A DNA stretch of 64,000 bases from Trichuris trichiura (taxonomy: Eukaryota; Nematoda; Enoplea; Trichinellida; Trichuridae): assembly GCA_037903355.1 (NCBI GenBank), contig JBAJFE010000005.1, positions 1,364,001 through 1,428,000 on the forward strand, given 5' to 3'. Position numbers and translations under genes: made by a program. The notes beneath the pieces are model-generated. The model was not told where the DNA came from. It saw only the letters and a program-made list of their open reading frames with translations, and searched no databases. Positions 49,818 through 59,583 of this stretch are shown piece after piece. Numbering within the stretch: position 1 is the first letter of the stretch; every line of letters begins with the position of its first letter.

Positions 49818-49822
49818 GTAGC
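49818..49822. repeat. Target-site duplication GTAGC, left copy
   Basis: Directly precedes the 5' LTR; the second copy is 55375-55379. Five-base duplications are usual for BEL/Pao. Confidence 0.93.
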
Positions 49823-49960
49823 TGTTACGGCCGCGACACCAATGATGCTCAGGTTCTTTGTAACCTGCACACACGAGATTACGTTCCGTTAGGGGGTGGT
49901 TGAGTACGGTGGTTTTGGGTTGGTTGTATGTTACTTGGACGTTCGATTAAAGCCTTAATA
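49823..49960 (+). repeat. 5' LTR of the BEL/Pao element, 138 bp
   Basis: Differs from the 3' LTR only at 49928 (A here, G in the 3' copy). Contains ATTAAA at 49946 as possible poly(A) signal. Short for this superfamily. Confidence 0.95.
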
Positions 49961-50011
49961 TTCTGGTCCTCTGTGTGCTGTATCTTTGGATTTTCGCTGG
50001 TGACACCTACA

Positions 50012-50224
50012 ATGTCCGCGAAAAAATTGCTGAATCAGCGCGAATGTCTGAAAGGCGGAGTCAAACGTCTATTGTCTGAAATGAAAGAGCATGCTTGCGC
50101 TGGGCAACATGCCCTGGTTCGTAGAACCATGGAACTCCTGGACACATATTTGGTACAGTGTCAGGAGGTTCAATATGACCTACAAGGTCACCTTCAGCCG
50201 GAAGAAGTACAAACCGAAGTCTAA
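50012..50224 (+). pseudogene. N-terminal gag fragment of the BEL/Pao element, ends at an early stop
   Basis: Frame from ATG at 50012 (MSAKKLLNQRECLKGGVKRL) to TAA at 50222. The same frame is open back to an ATG at 49928 inside the 5' LTR, but that ATG exists only because of the single LTR difference, so 50012 is the better start. The helical character fits the start of BEL gag. The rest of gag lies in the +1 frame of the following ORF, with overlap from 50091, so this leader is separated from the polyprotein by a stop and a frame change. Confidence 0.75.
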
Positions 50225-53200
50225 TTGGATGAGCTTCGAGCTGGCAGTGGTGGAAGCTAAAGCTCAGATCGACAGTCTGCAGCCGGAATCAAAAGGACTG
50301 CCTTTGTCCGCAGCCGAGTCGCAGGAGCCGAAAGGCCCGTTACATGGTCCCCATCTGCCGAAATGGAACCTACCGGTGTTTGACGGTAACGTTTTAGAAT
50401 TTGTCGCATTTTGGGATCAGTTTGAGGCTGGAGTGCACAGTCGCCAAGAGTTGAGCGATGCGACAAAATTCGTTTACTTGAAGTCTGCTTTGAAAGGTGC
50501 AGCGTGGGAAGCTGTCACCGGCTTGTCCTTGACCTCAGCCAACTACGCAGTTGCTGTTGATATTCTGAAGAACCGGTTTGGAAGGCCAGACCTCATCATA
50601 CAGAATCACATCGTCTCGTTGCTCGACTTGCAACCTTGCGCTCAAGGGAGCGCTGAACGCCTGCGACATCTCCATGACAAACTGACCTGGCATGTCAGAG
50701 CATTATGTGCTATGGGGAAAAATCCAGCAGGGCAAATGACAGCGGCAGAAGTGCTGCTGGCAATTTTCAAACTGAAAATGCCCCACTTTCTTCGTAAGAA
50801 ATGGGAAAACGATGTGCTTACTAGAAAGGAAGAAGTCACGCTGGACTCGTTTTTTGAATTTCTTCGAACACAAGTAGAGGTCGAAGAATCGGTAAAAGGA
50901 ACCCTTGGAACTTATCAGAAGCCCTTTACCGTACCCTATCTAAAACAGAACACAGAGAGAGAACGAATTGCAACGACTTCGATGTTGCAAACCTCAGTCT
51001 CTCCAGAAATACACCTGTGTCCAATCTGTTCAACGGATGGACATCACTTTGCTCAGTGCCCAGTGTTTCTCAAAATGAATGTTAAACAACGTTGGCGAAC
51101 AGTCAAAGAACATCGTGTATGCTTTATATGCCTTCAAAAGGGTCACAGTAGTGCCCGTTGTGAAGCTCAGAACGGACGTTGCACGATCACTGGATGTAAG
51201 CAACTACATCATCAGCTGCTGCATTATGGCAAGGTAGATAAGAGGTCGTACAACGGTGTGTCTCCCAAAAAGGAATCAGTGTCAGATAATCAACATAGAA
51301 CCGCAGAAAGGGAACTACACATTGGAGTTGCGAAAACTAACGATGGAAAGGTGATCCTGCAGACAGCTCAGGCAAGGCTCATCGGGCCGAATGGCAGTAA
51401 AGCCTTGGTAATGTGTCTCCTGGACGTTGGGTCTCAACGTTCTTTTGTGCGGAAAGACCTTGCAGATAATCTTGGTCTCAAGGGCCCCAATGAGTATATC
51501 TCCATACTCACATTTGGAAACCGTCACGGCCGGCAGGAAGTCGCCAGGTCGGTTGAATTTTGCTTGACTCCAGTTGCACAAGGGAAACCACGGAAGTGGA
51601 TAAAGGCTCTTTGCGTGCCACAAATTTGTGGACCACTGGACGCAAACCCTCCGTTTTCGAAGATGTGGAAGCACCTTCCAAAATATAACTTGTCAGACCA
51701 ATTTCCAAGGGGCACCAAGGAGGTAGATGTATTAATCGGAGCCGGTTATTACTATGACTTCGTCGGTAATGAGGTTCGGAAGAATGCCGCTGACGAGCCC
51801 GTTGGAGTTCAGTCAATATTTGGCTGGATTCTATGTGGAAAAACGGGACGTACAATGAAGGAAGTTTCAACTATGCTTATGTGCCAAATTTCAGAGGAAG
51901 AATCAGTAAACGTACTGTTACGGCAGTTTTGGCAGCTGGATGCCATCGGCATAATTCCAGAAGAAAACAATGGTTCATCGAGAGCTGAACGTCACTGCTT
52001 GAAGCGACCCATACAGTTCAATGGAGAACGATACGTAGTGCCCTTACCATGGAAATTCAAACCGAAGCTCCCAAATAATTATGCCTATGCGCTGCAACGG
52101 CTAGAACAATTGGAAAGGCAAATGGAGAAGAAGCCTAACGAGAGGCGGATGTACATTGCAGCTATGCAGGAATACGTCGACAATGGATGGGTAGAGGAGG
52201 TACATCCTTCTGTTGAGGAGGGAAAGGTGTGGTACCTCCCGCACCACGCTGTAATACGTGGCACAGATTCAATGAAAAAATGTCGAGTTGTATTTGATGG
52301 TTCTGCAAGTTATCAAGGCCTCTCGCTAAACGATTTGCTTGATCCTGGACCTGCACTGCAAAATGATTTAGTCGGCGTACTGTTGAGATACCGCCGCTTA
52401 CGGTTTGCGGTTCAAGCCGACATTGAAGCTATGTTTTTGCAGATTGAACTGCAGCAGGAGGATCGTGACTTTGTACGTTTTCTGTGGCGACGGCTTGATC
52501 CACATGAAACATTAAGGACAATGCGATTCACTCGAATTTGTTTTGGGCTAAGAAGCTCACCTTTCCTCGCGATGGCTGCAGTTCAGAAACATGCCCGTGA
52601 TAGCTCATCGCGATTTGCAAGGGCATCCGCAGAAGTTTTGCGAAATATGTACGTGGACGATCTCCTAATCAACTCTGCATCAGAAGATGATGCAGTTTCC
52701 GTGGCGAAGGAAACCGCAAGCTTACTCGCTTCAGGCGGCTTTCCATTGCATAAATGGAGCAGTAATTCTCCAGTAGTGAAGGAACGTCTAAGTTGCAGCT
52801 CACAAGGTGAACTGACGAACAAGGTGAAAACTTTGGGAATGTTGTGGTGCCCTGAGGTAGATGCACTATCGGTTGCCCCGATAGCAGTAAAATGTCATAT
52901 GCTCGTCTCGAAACGGTCTTTGTTAATGTCAGTGGCGAAAATGTTCGATCCTCTCGGACTATTAGCACCATATACAGTGATGGCCAAAATTGTACTTCAA
53001 GAGTTGTGGAAGATGAGCACGAGCTGGGATGAAGTGTTGCCAGAAACCATTATGGAGAAATGGACAAGTTGGAAGGAAGAGCTCCCTATTGTGGAACAAA
53101 TTAAAGTGCCCAGATGGTTGGGTATCATGGCTAATTCTCGAGAACAGAAAATAGAATTACATTCCTTCTGTGATGCATCAGAATTAGCGTACGGCGCTGC

Positions 53201-55220
53201 AGTCTACTTAAGACTGATCACAGCCGAAAGTGAGCGTGCTGACGTCAATCTAATTATTGCCAAATCTAGGCTAGCTCTAGTGAAACGAGTATCATTCTCT
53301 AAGCTGGAACTACTAGCAGCCTTGCTGGGTGCCAGGGTTGTCTGCTTTGTAAAAAAAGAAGTAGATTTAGAGGTTCAACGCGCCGTTTGTTGGTCAGACA
53401 GCATGATTGTACTATGTTGGATCAAAAACGGCTTCACTAGGTGGAAGCCCTTTGTCAGAAATCGAGTTGAAGAAATCCAGTCTTTGACAGACCCTGGTTG
53501 GTGGAAATACTGCCCGACCAAGGATAACGTGGCCGATTTAATCAGCCGCGGGCAAAAGCTCCGGAAGCTGCAAGGCAACGAGGCGTGGTGGCACAGTCCT
53601 GGATGGCTGAGTCAAACGGAAAAGGAATGGCCCCAGGAGCCACGTCCCAATGATACACAGGAAGAACTGAAAGAAAGAGAAACTTCTATCCAAGTGAATC
53701 TGTCCAGGGAAGACGAATTGGATCGTTTGTCACCGCAATGTATTAGTCGATTGGAACGCTTGATCAGAATCACGGCATGGTGTCAGAGGTTTTCATGGAA
53801 TGCCAGGAAAGGTCAGGAAGACCGGAAGAGCGGAGTCTTATCAGTAGAAGAATTACGGGCTGCTGAAAGGACATGGTTGAGGAAAGTTCAACAGTCAGCG
53901 TTTTCGAAAGAATGGGAAAGTCTGAAGAAGACTAAATTGATGTCCCCCAATAGCCGTCTGCATCATCTCGATCCATTCATAGACGAGGAAGAGCTGATAC
54001 GAATCGGCGGAAGATTGCATCTATCTGGTTTGTGCACGGAATCACGTCATCAGATAGTTCTCCCGCACGAAGGTCAGTTTGTCCTTCTTCTAATTAGACG
54101 TTGTCATGAAAGGCAACTCCATGCGGGCGTTGAAGCGACACTAGCAATACTGAGACAACGATTTTGGATCCTGAAGGGTCGCAGCACAGTAAAAAGAGTC
54201 GTCAGAAATTGCGCAGTATGTCGACGTGTTTGTTCGAGGCCCTTTGAGCAGAAAATGGCGCCTTTGCCAGAAGGTCGCGTGACCATAGCGTACCCATTTG
54301 AAAGGACTGGAGTTGATTTCGCCGGTCCCTTGTACATTCGTCGAGGAAGAAGAGTAGCAAAGGTCTACGTTTGTGTCTTTACCTGCATGGTAACCCGTGC
54401 AATTCATCTGGAACTTGTGTCGACTATGACTACTGAAGACTTTATTATGGCGTTGCGTCGCTTCATGTCCCGTCGCGGGAAACCCGCATGCATACAGTCG
54501 GATAACTTCCGATCGTTTAAGGCAGCTGACGAGGAAATCAAACGCCTGTTTGCAAGCGTCAGCTTTGACAGAGTGCAAGACAACCTGAGTAAAGATCGAA
54601 TCGAGTGGCTATTTATAACTCCCAGAGCACCATGGGTTGGTGGTTATTGGGAGAGACTAATCCGTTCAGTGAAGACTGCGCTCAAGAAGGTACTGGGAAA
54701 TGCGTTGGTAAACGAAAACGTTCTGACCACGTTGTTGTGTGAAATTGAAGCTCGCATCAATGCGAGACCCTTGACCTTTGTAAGTGATGATGTCAATGAC
54801 ATGGAGCCATTGACTCCCTTCCACTTTCTGACTGGCAGACGACTTCAAGAAGTGCCAATGAAGTCCACGAAGGAAAACGTGGGTCCGCTGTACGGACACG
54901 CAATGCGGAAAAGGTGGCGTCAGCAACAGACGCTGCTGAGCCACCTGTGGAAGCGTTGGAGACAGGAATATATTGTTGCTCTTAGCGGACGATCAAAATG
55001 GTTCTACGCTAAGAGAGGACCTACAGTTGGGGACGTGGTATTGATCGCCGAAGAGAACGTGCCACGACAACGTTGGAAATTGGGTCGCGTTTTGCAGACG
55101 CACGCCTCCAGCGATGGATTGGTAAGGACAGTCACCGTAAAGACTGAAGACGGAGAAGCAGTGCGATCTGTAAGGCGTTTGCATTTGGTAGAGCCGGCGT
55201 CCCCAGTTGTTATGGCCTGA
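50091..55220 (+). CDS. BEL/Pao gag-pol polyprotein (gag, protease, RT, RNase H, integrase)
   Basis: A 1709-codon open frame; meaningful gag similarity starts near 50229, because the first 46 codons shadow the other gag frame. In order: gag body (KWNLPVFDGN, YLKSALKGAAWEAV), Cys/His zinc knuckles (residues about 309-375, CFICLQKGHSSARC), an aspartic protease of the DUF1758 type at about 443 (LLDVGSQRSF), reverse transcriptase with catalytic YVDD at about 853, RNase H (FCDASELAYGAAVYL, SKLELLAALLGA, NVADLISRG), the H2C2 integrase zinc finger (about 1336-1378), an integrase core with D (TGVDFAGP), D (QSDN) and E (YWERLI), and a C-terminal DUF5641-like part (GDVVLIAEENVPRQRWKLGR). The protease has Val where Ser or Thr normally follows the catalytic Asp. 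The frame is otherwise intact to TGA at 55218. Confidence 0.93.
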   Translation: MLALGNMPWFVEPWNSWTHIWYSVRRFNMTYKVTFSRKKYKPKSNWMSFELAVVEAKAQIDSLQPESKGLPLSAAESQEPKGPLHGPHLPKWNLPVFDGNVLEFVAFWDQFEAGVHSRQELSDATKFVYLKSALKGAAWEAVTGLSLTSANYAVAVDILKNRFGRPDLIIQNHIVSLLDLQPCAQGSAERLRHLHDKLTWHVRALCAMGKNPAGQMTAAEVLLAIFKLKMPHFLRKKWENDVLTRKEEVTLDSFFEFLRTQVEVEESVKGTLGTYQKPFTVPYLKQNTERERIATTSMLQTSVSPEIHLCPICSTDGHHFAQCPVFLKMNVKQRWRTVKEHRVCFICLQKGHSSARCEAQNGRCTITGCKQLHHQLLHYGKVDKRSYNGVSPKKESVSDNQHRTAERELHIGVAKTNDGKVILQTAQARLIGPNGSKALVMCLLDVGSQRSFVRKDLADNLGLKGPNEYISILTFGNRHGRQEVARSVEFCLTPVAQGKPRKWIKALCVPQICGPLDANPPFSKMWKHLPKYNLSDQFPRGTKEVDVLIGAGYYYDFVGNEVRKNAADEPVGVQSIFGWILCGKTGRTMKEVSTMLMCQISEEESVNVLLRQFWQLDAIGIIPEENNGSSRAERHCLKRPIQFNGERYVVPLPWKFKPKLPNNYAYALQRLEQLERQMEKKPNERRMYIAAMQEYVDNGWVEEVHPSVEEGKVWYLPHHAVIRGTDSMKKCRVVFDGSASYQGLSLNDLLDPGPALQNDLVGVLLRYRRLRFAVQADIEAMFLQIELQQEDRDFVRFLWRRLDPHETLRTMRFTRICFGLRSSPFLAMAAVQKHARDSSSRFARASAEVLRNMYVDDLLINSASEDDAVSVAKETASLLASGGFPLHKWSSNSPVVKERLSCSSQGELTNKVKTLGMLWCPEVDALSVAPIAVKCHMLVSKRSLLMSVAKMFDPLGLLAPYTVMAKIVLQELWKMSTSWDEVLPETIMEKWTSWKEELPIVEQIKVPRWLGIMANSREQKIELHSFCDASELAYGAAVYLRLITAESERADVNLIIAKSRLALVKRVSFSKLELLAALLGARVVCFVKKEVDLEVQRAVCWSDSMIVLCWIKNGFTRWKPFVRNRVEEIQSLTDPGWWKYCPTKDNVADLISRGQKLRKLQGNEAWWHSPGWLSQTEKEWPQEPRPNDTQEELKERETSIQVNLSREDELDRLSPQCISRLERLIRITAWCQRFSWNARKGQEDRKSGVLSVEELRAAERTWLRKVQQSAFSKEWESLKKTKLMSPNSRLHHLDPFIDEEELIRIGGRLHLSGLCTESRHQIVLPHEGQFVLLLIRRCHERQLHAGVEATLAILRQRFWILKGRSTVKRVVRNCAVCRRVCSRPFEQKMAPLPEGRVTIAYPFERTGVDFAGPLYIRRGRRVAKVYVCVFTCMVTRAIHLELVSTMTTEDFIMALRRFMSRRGKPACIQSDNFRSFKAADEEIKRLFASVSFDRVQDNLSKDRIEWLFITPRAPWVGGYWERLIRSVKTALKKVLGNALVNENVLTTLLCEIEARINARPLTFVSDDVNDMEPLTPFHFLTGRRLQEVPMKSTKENVGPLYGHAMRKRWRQQQTLLSHLWKRWRQEYIVALSGRSKWFYAKRGPTVGDVVLIAEENVPRQRWKLGRVLQTHASSDGLVRTVTVKTEDGEAVRSVRRLHLVEPASPVVMA

Positions 55221-55226
55221 AGCCAT

Positions 55227-55236
55227 GGCGGGGGAG
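55227..55236 (+). promoter_or_regulatory. Polypurine tract of the BEL/Pao element
   Basis: GGCGGGGGAG directly abuts the 3' LTR; it would prime plus-strand DNA synthesis. One C interrupts the purine run. Confidence 0.7.
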
Positions 55237-55374
55237 TGTTACGGCCGCGACACCAATGATGCTCAGGTTCTTTGTAACCTGCACACACGAGATTACGTTC
55301 CGTTAGGGGGTGGTTGAGTACGGTGGTTTTGGGTTGGTTGTGTGTTACTTGGACGTTCGATTAAAGCCTTAATA
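55237..55374 (+). repeat. 3' LTR of the BEL/Pao element, 138 bp
   Basis: 137 of 138 bases equal the 5' LTR. Followed by the target duplication GTAGC (55375-55379). Confidence 0.95.
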
Positions 55375-55379
55375 GTAGC
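55375..55379. repeat. Target-site duplication GTAGC, right copy
   Basis: Directly follows the 3' LTR and equals 49818-49822. Confidence 0.93.
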
Positions 55380-56625
55380 CATACGGTACACCAAGGAACT
55401 TGCTAATCAATAACTTAATAACCATTTCCCGGAAAGAGCTTGCATAAAATTTCTAAAAAAGTCGCATCACTGTCTACAAAATATAGAAACATAAAGAGAT
55501 ATTTCTTTGAATATAAGATCGTATCAAACAGCTTGCCATCTAGGGCTACGTGAGACAACCAAAGTTTGCAACATGTCGGATCGCTGAAATATTCTAAAAT
55601 TGGACCATAGCTGGTCCGAGTTTTTGGATTATCGATTAATTTGTTTGAAGAACATTTAACACAAACGTTGTATCACGCCCCCTACGCTTCCCGCTCTTTA
55701 AAAAATGCAGGTACCTTTCTGCCAATCTTGCTGCCGTCATGTTCTGCGCTTCTTGGCTATCTTGCTGGTTCTGTTGTTCTTCTCTTACCTAAGCCTAAGC
55801 CAATATACAAGGCTTGCTTTTACGCTTAGGTTCGAGTAAAGGCAAAAGGGATGGCCTGCTAACTTACAGTATGACATTAGAGCGGCTGAGAGACCAGATT
55901 CGAAGCACCCTTTAGAAGCTGTAGGATTTGAACATCTTTTGCTAGATTTTTTGGTCAAGCGGCTAATCAAATTTTAAAAAGTTAAACAGAATCCCTCGTT
56001 AGGCCAAGCACGGTTGAACTTGAAACAACCTGATTATACAGACCGCTAATCATATAATAAAAACGTAATTATTTGTATCCCTGTACATATCCTAAAGTTG
56101 ATATCCGTCAGCCATTAGCATCTGCCGACCCTGACAATTGCGTACGATTGATTCTGATTATCATTTTAAATAACCAAAGGCGGCCAATATCTGTTTTTTA
56201 CTGGAAATGTATTATTCACATGCTTTAGGAACAATAGTTTTTAATTATAAAAAGCGCTAAGAGATAAATACGTTTTTCATACATGGAAACTAATAATAAG
56301 TTTAATATAAAGCACTTCATTAAATATACATGTAGCTTAATGATATTCATCATTACTGGTAAGAAAAGCTTGATGAATCAAATAATACGGCTTATTAAGC
56401 CTGTTTGTTGAACGTAAGTTGGCGTCATGCTTATTTGATGGCATAATCCAGCTTGAAGGTATTTGTATCTCTCTTAAAACGGCAGTTAGCCTTTGTTTAC
56501 TAAAGTACAGAACTGTGTAGGTACGTGTTTAAACAAAGATGACTAAGCGATACACACTGTAGCAGCATTGCGCGAACGTACCTGCAAACACTTTCTAAAG
56601 CGGACAGATACGGCATTGCAATGAC
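55380..56625. other. Intergenic region upstream of Lunapark
   Basis: AT-rich, short open frames only. Presumed Lunapark promoter in the last few hundred bases; no TATA box stands out. Confidence 0.45.
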
Positions 56626-57734
56626 ATGGGTCTGCTGCAATCGAAGCAGCTGAAAAAAAGTTACTCAGCTGTTTTAGAGAAGCTGGAAGATGAAATTGAA
56701 GAATTGGATCGCAGCGACGCGCTACGGCGCAAGCGAGAATGGCAGTTTGACATTTGCTTTTTCGTCTTCGTTATTCTCAGCTATCTTCTCTTAACGTACA
56801 TCGGCTTTGTGGGCAAAGAGCACAAAAGGCGTTACGAGCCGTTCTGGCTTTTTATTCTGCTCTTTGGCTATCCCTTTCTTTTGTATTTGCTTCGACGCAT
56901 TTTTTCTTTCTACTTTGCTCGTCGCCGACACAACTGTCACAACCAACTAGTCACATTGAAGCAACAGCGTCTTCAAGTGCTCAACGAGGTGAAGGAAAAT
57001 GAAACTTACAAAGTGGCAAAGGAGCTACTTGATCGCTTCGATGCTACCGTAAGACTAATTACTTAATTACTTTTTATCTTTTGCTTAGCTGACTTTTTCA
57101 CTTTAAAACTCATAGCGGCAATTTTGTGACGCAATTTGACTTCAGAAAACAAAAAAGAACGTTTCTGTTTTAGAATGGCCGCCCTCGGGCGAGAAACGCG
57201 ACGGGACCGGACGGTGAAACTTTTGTTGACCAAACCCCGACTCAAACGCCCAGGAGAAACGTGCCACCTTCCGTTGGCACACCTTCGGACGAGCCGAGAA
57301 AAGGCGCTTTTGGGGAAATTCAGGCAACTCCGATTACCCCAAGACCCATACTGCCATTCCAGCGAAGTTGGTGGGAGCGTTTAATGGACGTGGTACTGCG
57401 CGATGGACCATCCTACAGGTACCGCAATAGTCGAGATGGTTTAATAAGCAAATCTTAAAGTTTCAGATACGCCCTAGTTTGCATGTATTGCAAAGGACAC
57501 AATGGAATGGCCATGATAGAAGAATTTGAAGACTTGTCCTTCCGTTGCTGCTATTGCAATATGTTGAATCCCTCAAAACGGCAAATAAAGGACAAAAGGC
57601 AAAGCAAAATTTCACTAGAAGTTACTAAGGACAAGTCCGGAGAATCTCTGGCTGCCAGCGATACTAAGTTCAGTCGACTTAAGGACGGCAGAGTACGCTT
57701 TCCCGCGCGACGTGGCAGTGAAGCGGAAGACTAA
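56626..57734 (+). CDS. LNPK: Lunapark, ER three-way-junction protein, 3 exons, 311 aa
   Basis: Lunapark stabilises three-way junctions of the tubular ER, counteracting atlastin (family knowledge). Exons 56626-57048, 57174-57418 and 57467-57734 join in phase. The N-terminus is MGLLQSK (Gly2, a myristoylation-type start as in Lunapark) followed by a coiled coil. Two hydrophobic segments are at residues about 43-62 (FDICFFVFVILSYLLLTYIG) and 75-97, then a second coiled coil (ETYKVAKELLDRFDA). A Pro-rich linker ends in the Lunapark signature RPILPFQRSWWERLMDVVL and RDGPSYRYALVC. The zinc finger is CMYCKGHNGMA...CCYCNMLNP (C-x2-C and C-x2-C). The tail is short (charged, about 50 residues), so the protein is shorter than vertebrate Lunapark (about 430). 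Convergent with SF3B6, stops 134 bp apart. Confidence 0.95.
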
Positions 57735-57868
57735 CGGTCTTTTTTATGCTCATATTATTTACCGCCACAAAATGTACACCGTGCGGAACAAAAGTAAACA
57801 ATCGTTTTGTAACATGAAATTTCAATTCACACACAGGTGGATAATATAGCGCCGCTTGTCCGCGGTAT

Positions 57869-58397
57869 TTACTCTTTCTTTATCTCTCCTCCGAGTCCGT
57901 ACTTTTCTTTCACGCGCTCCAACTCCGCCCTGGATTTTTCCGTATCCATTCGAAGATATGCCTGAAAATCATTAGGTCATACGGTATCTTTTTAAACTGG
58001 ATGGATAAAGACCTTATTTGCTTGGTAGTAGAGGACGACAAGATAACGATTACAAACGTTGAAGCCGGACAAATGATCGCAGGCGTTTTTTGCGTCGAAG
58101 ATGTCTTCGTAGACGACAAATGCGGTGCCGCGAGTGTCCGGCGTGTTGCCGCTGAAGGAGGAGCCGATGAAGCGCCGATACAAAAAAGCAACGATCAACT
58201 TACATTCTGATTTGCCTTATGGCGCCGTACTTGCCAAAAATGTCGTACATTTCTTCGGCGGTAATCTTGTACGGTAGATTCTTGATGTACAGAACTCGGT
58301 TGACTTCCGGCGGAAGCCGCACCTGAAAAGTAAGCTTGTTGGTTATAGCGAAATCACCTTGTTTCCGACCTACGTTTGATCGCCTTCCCATCGCCAT
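57869..58397 (-). CDS. SF3B6: SF3B6 (p14/SF3b14a), branch-point spliceosome subunit, 4 exons, 124 aa
   Basis: Small RRM protein of the U2 snRNP SF3b complex that contacts the branch adenosine and SF3B1 (family knowledge). Exons on the complement: 58397-58374, 58322-58204, 58151-58013, 57961-57869; in phase, 124 residues against about 125 in human. It reads [77 protein letters not shown] and ends [12 protein letters not shown], near-identical to the metazoan family across the RRM. RNP motifs are LYIKNL (RNP2) and RGTAFVVY (RNP1). The third intron donor is GTCTTT, weaker than the others. All introns are about 51-52 bp. Confidence 0.97.
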
Positions 58398-59583
58398 GGC
58401 TGCCGGTTTTCCTCAACAGTGCGCAACAAAGCTCGGAATCAAATAGTTCTTCAAAATCACTTCGGACCTTCTTGGGCTGCAACAAAAAAGAACAGATGAC
58501 TAAAAGGTAAGCTATCGCGACCTACTACTTTTACCTTTTTTGCCCGTCAATCTTGAACAGAACTGCTATCAAAAGTGGTATAATACAGTACGACTTTGTA
58601 AAAGTAGTAGTCAAGTTGTATAAGTTATGTTTTTATGTCAGCCTCGTAGTTCGTCCGAACATTGGCTGCACGCTATTTCGGCCCATTTTGAACCGCGAAT
58701 TGTTGAGCAGCATTGCAGACTTGCAGAACGTCTCCAGTCGAGATGAAATAATGCGTTAGCAGTCAAAGATAGCGTCCTATTCGCTTAATAACGGACTCCG
58801 TTCCGATTCATTAGCCAAGCGACCTACTGCTCTTGAAAAATGACGAGTTAATGGAGTGCGTAGCGTGGTCACTTTTGAAAAATTGCTCGTTGGCTCAGTG
58901 ACCGAGCGAAGGGCGGAATAAATTATGAAAATTTGGGCCGACCCTGCTTTGCCGAGCGCGTGGTTTTCTTTTACCCAAACGGCCAAGCTCTTCCCAGTCA
59001 CTTCGAGCTGTTCAATCGCTCGGAAAACCTTTAGGCTAATGGCCATGATAGCGTTACTTGATTGTTGGTTGGATAGTCGGTCAAAGACTGCGAGAGTCAA
59101 TATAAGAGAATCCCCGCGTTGAACTACCGTTCAGCCGTTTGTGCAGCGCAACTACTATCATCCGATGGCAATTTTATGCTGATTATGCAAATTAATCGAG
59201 ATTGTTGAGTTCGGACGTCATTTTTCCTCCAACTTTTTCCTCCCCTAAAATTTAGCATTCTGTATATTGCTATAGAAAGGACGCTGTGCAGTTACTATGT
59301 GCAACGATAGGAACTTCACGTTTGATTATGCGCCTCCAAATGGATTCATTAAATTCCATGAATTAATTGGTCACCCTGGCGATAAGCCAAATGGACGCTA
59401 TGCTAATATGCAGAACTGACCTTTGCACGATGCCGCGGTTCAGTCTAATAACGTTGCTTTTTCAGGTCGGCCCATTCGTTTGGCCTTCTCTGCTGGAAAA
59501 TCGTAAGCCGCTATCTTGAGACAATCTAAATCACGTTTTTCTTTTTTTTTCTTTTCAGGAAGTGGTCAGCAAACGTTATCTCG
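58398..59583. other. Intergenic region between SF3B6 and the chitin-binding gene (divergent promoters)
   Basis: Shared 5' flank of two divergent genes. A 107-codon minus-strand frame at 58777-59100 matches no family. T-rich tract at 59533-59560 just before the start of the chitin-binding gene. No exon recognised. Confidence 0.45.

Larger units (their letters stand above)
48631..49822. other. Upstream region of the EGF-repeat gene and left flank of the BEL element
   Basis: Presumed EGF-gene promoter at 48631-48800. Degenerate internal repeats around TGATGCGTTCA occur near 48667 and 48930. It contains the right copy of the 38-bp direct repeat. No exon seen; open frames at 49386-49750 lack family signals. 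Confidence 0.4.
49823..55374 (+). mobile_element. BEL/Pao LTR retrotransposon, full length, young
   Basis: A 5.55-kb element with identical-length 138-bp LTRs (49823-49960 and 55237-55374) that differ at one base, flanked by the 5-bp target duplication GTAGC (49818-49822 and 55375-55379). The LTRs begin TGTTACGG and end TTAATA, so the termini are TG...TA, not TG...CA. A possible primer-binding site starts TGGTCCTCTG at 49964, and a purine run GGCGGGGGAG (55227-55236) precedes the 3' LTR as polypurine tract. The interior codes for gag then a long polyprotein with protease, reverse transcriptase, RNase H and integrase in the BEL/Pao order. No envelope frame follows the integrase. The near-identical LTRs show recent insertion, yet the gag frame is broken. 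Confidence 0.96.

Noticed and set aside
58777..59100. 107-codon minus-strand frame between SF3B6 and the chitin-binding gene
   Set aside because: No domain, no splice context, and a comparable frame exists on the other strand.
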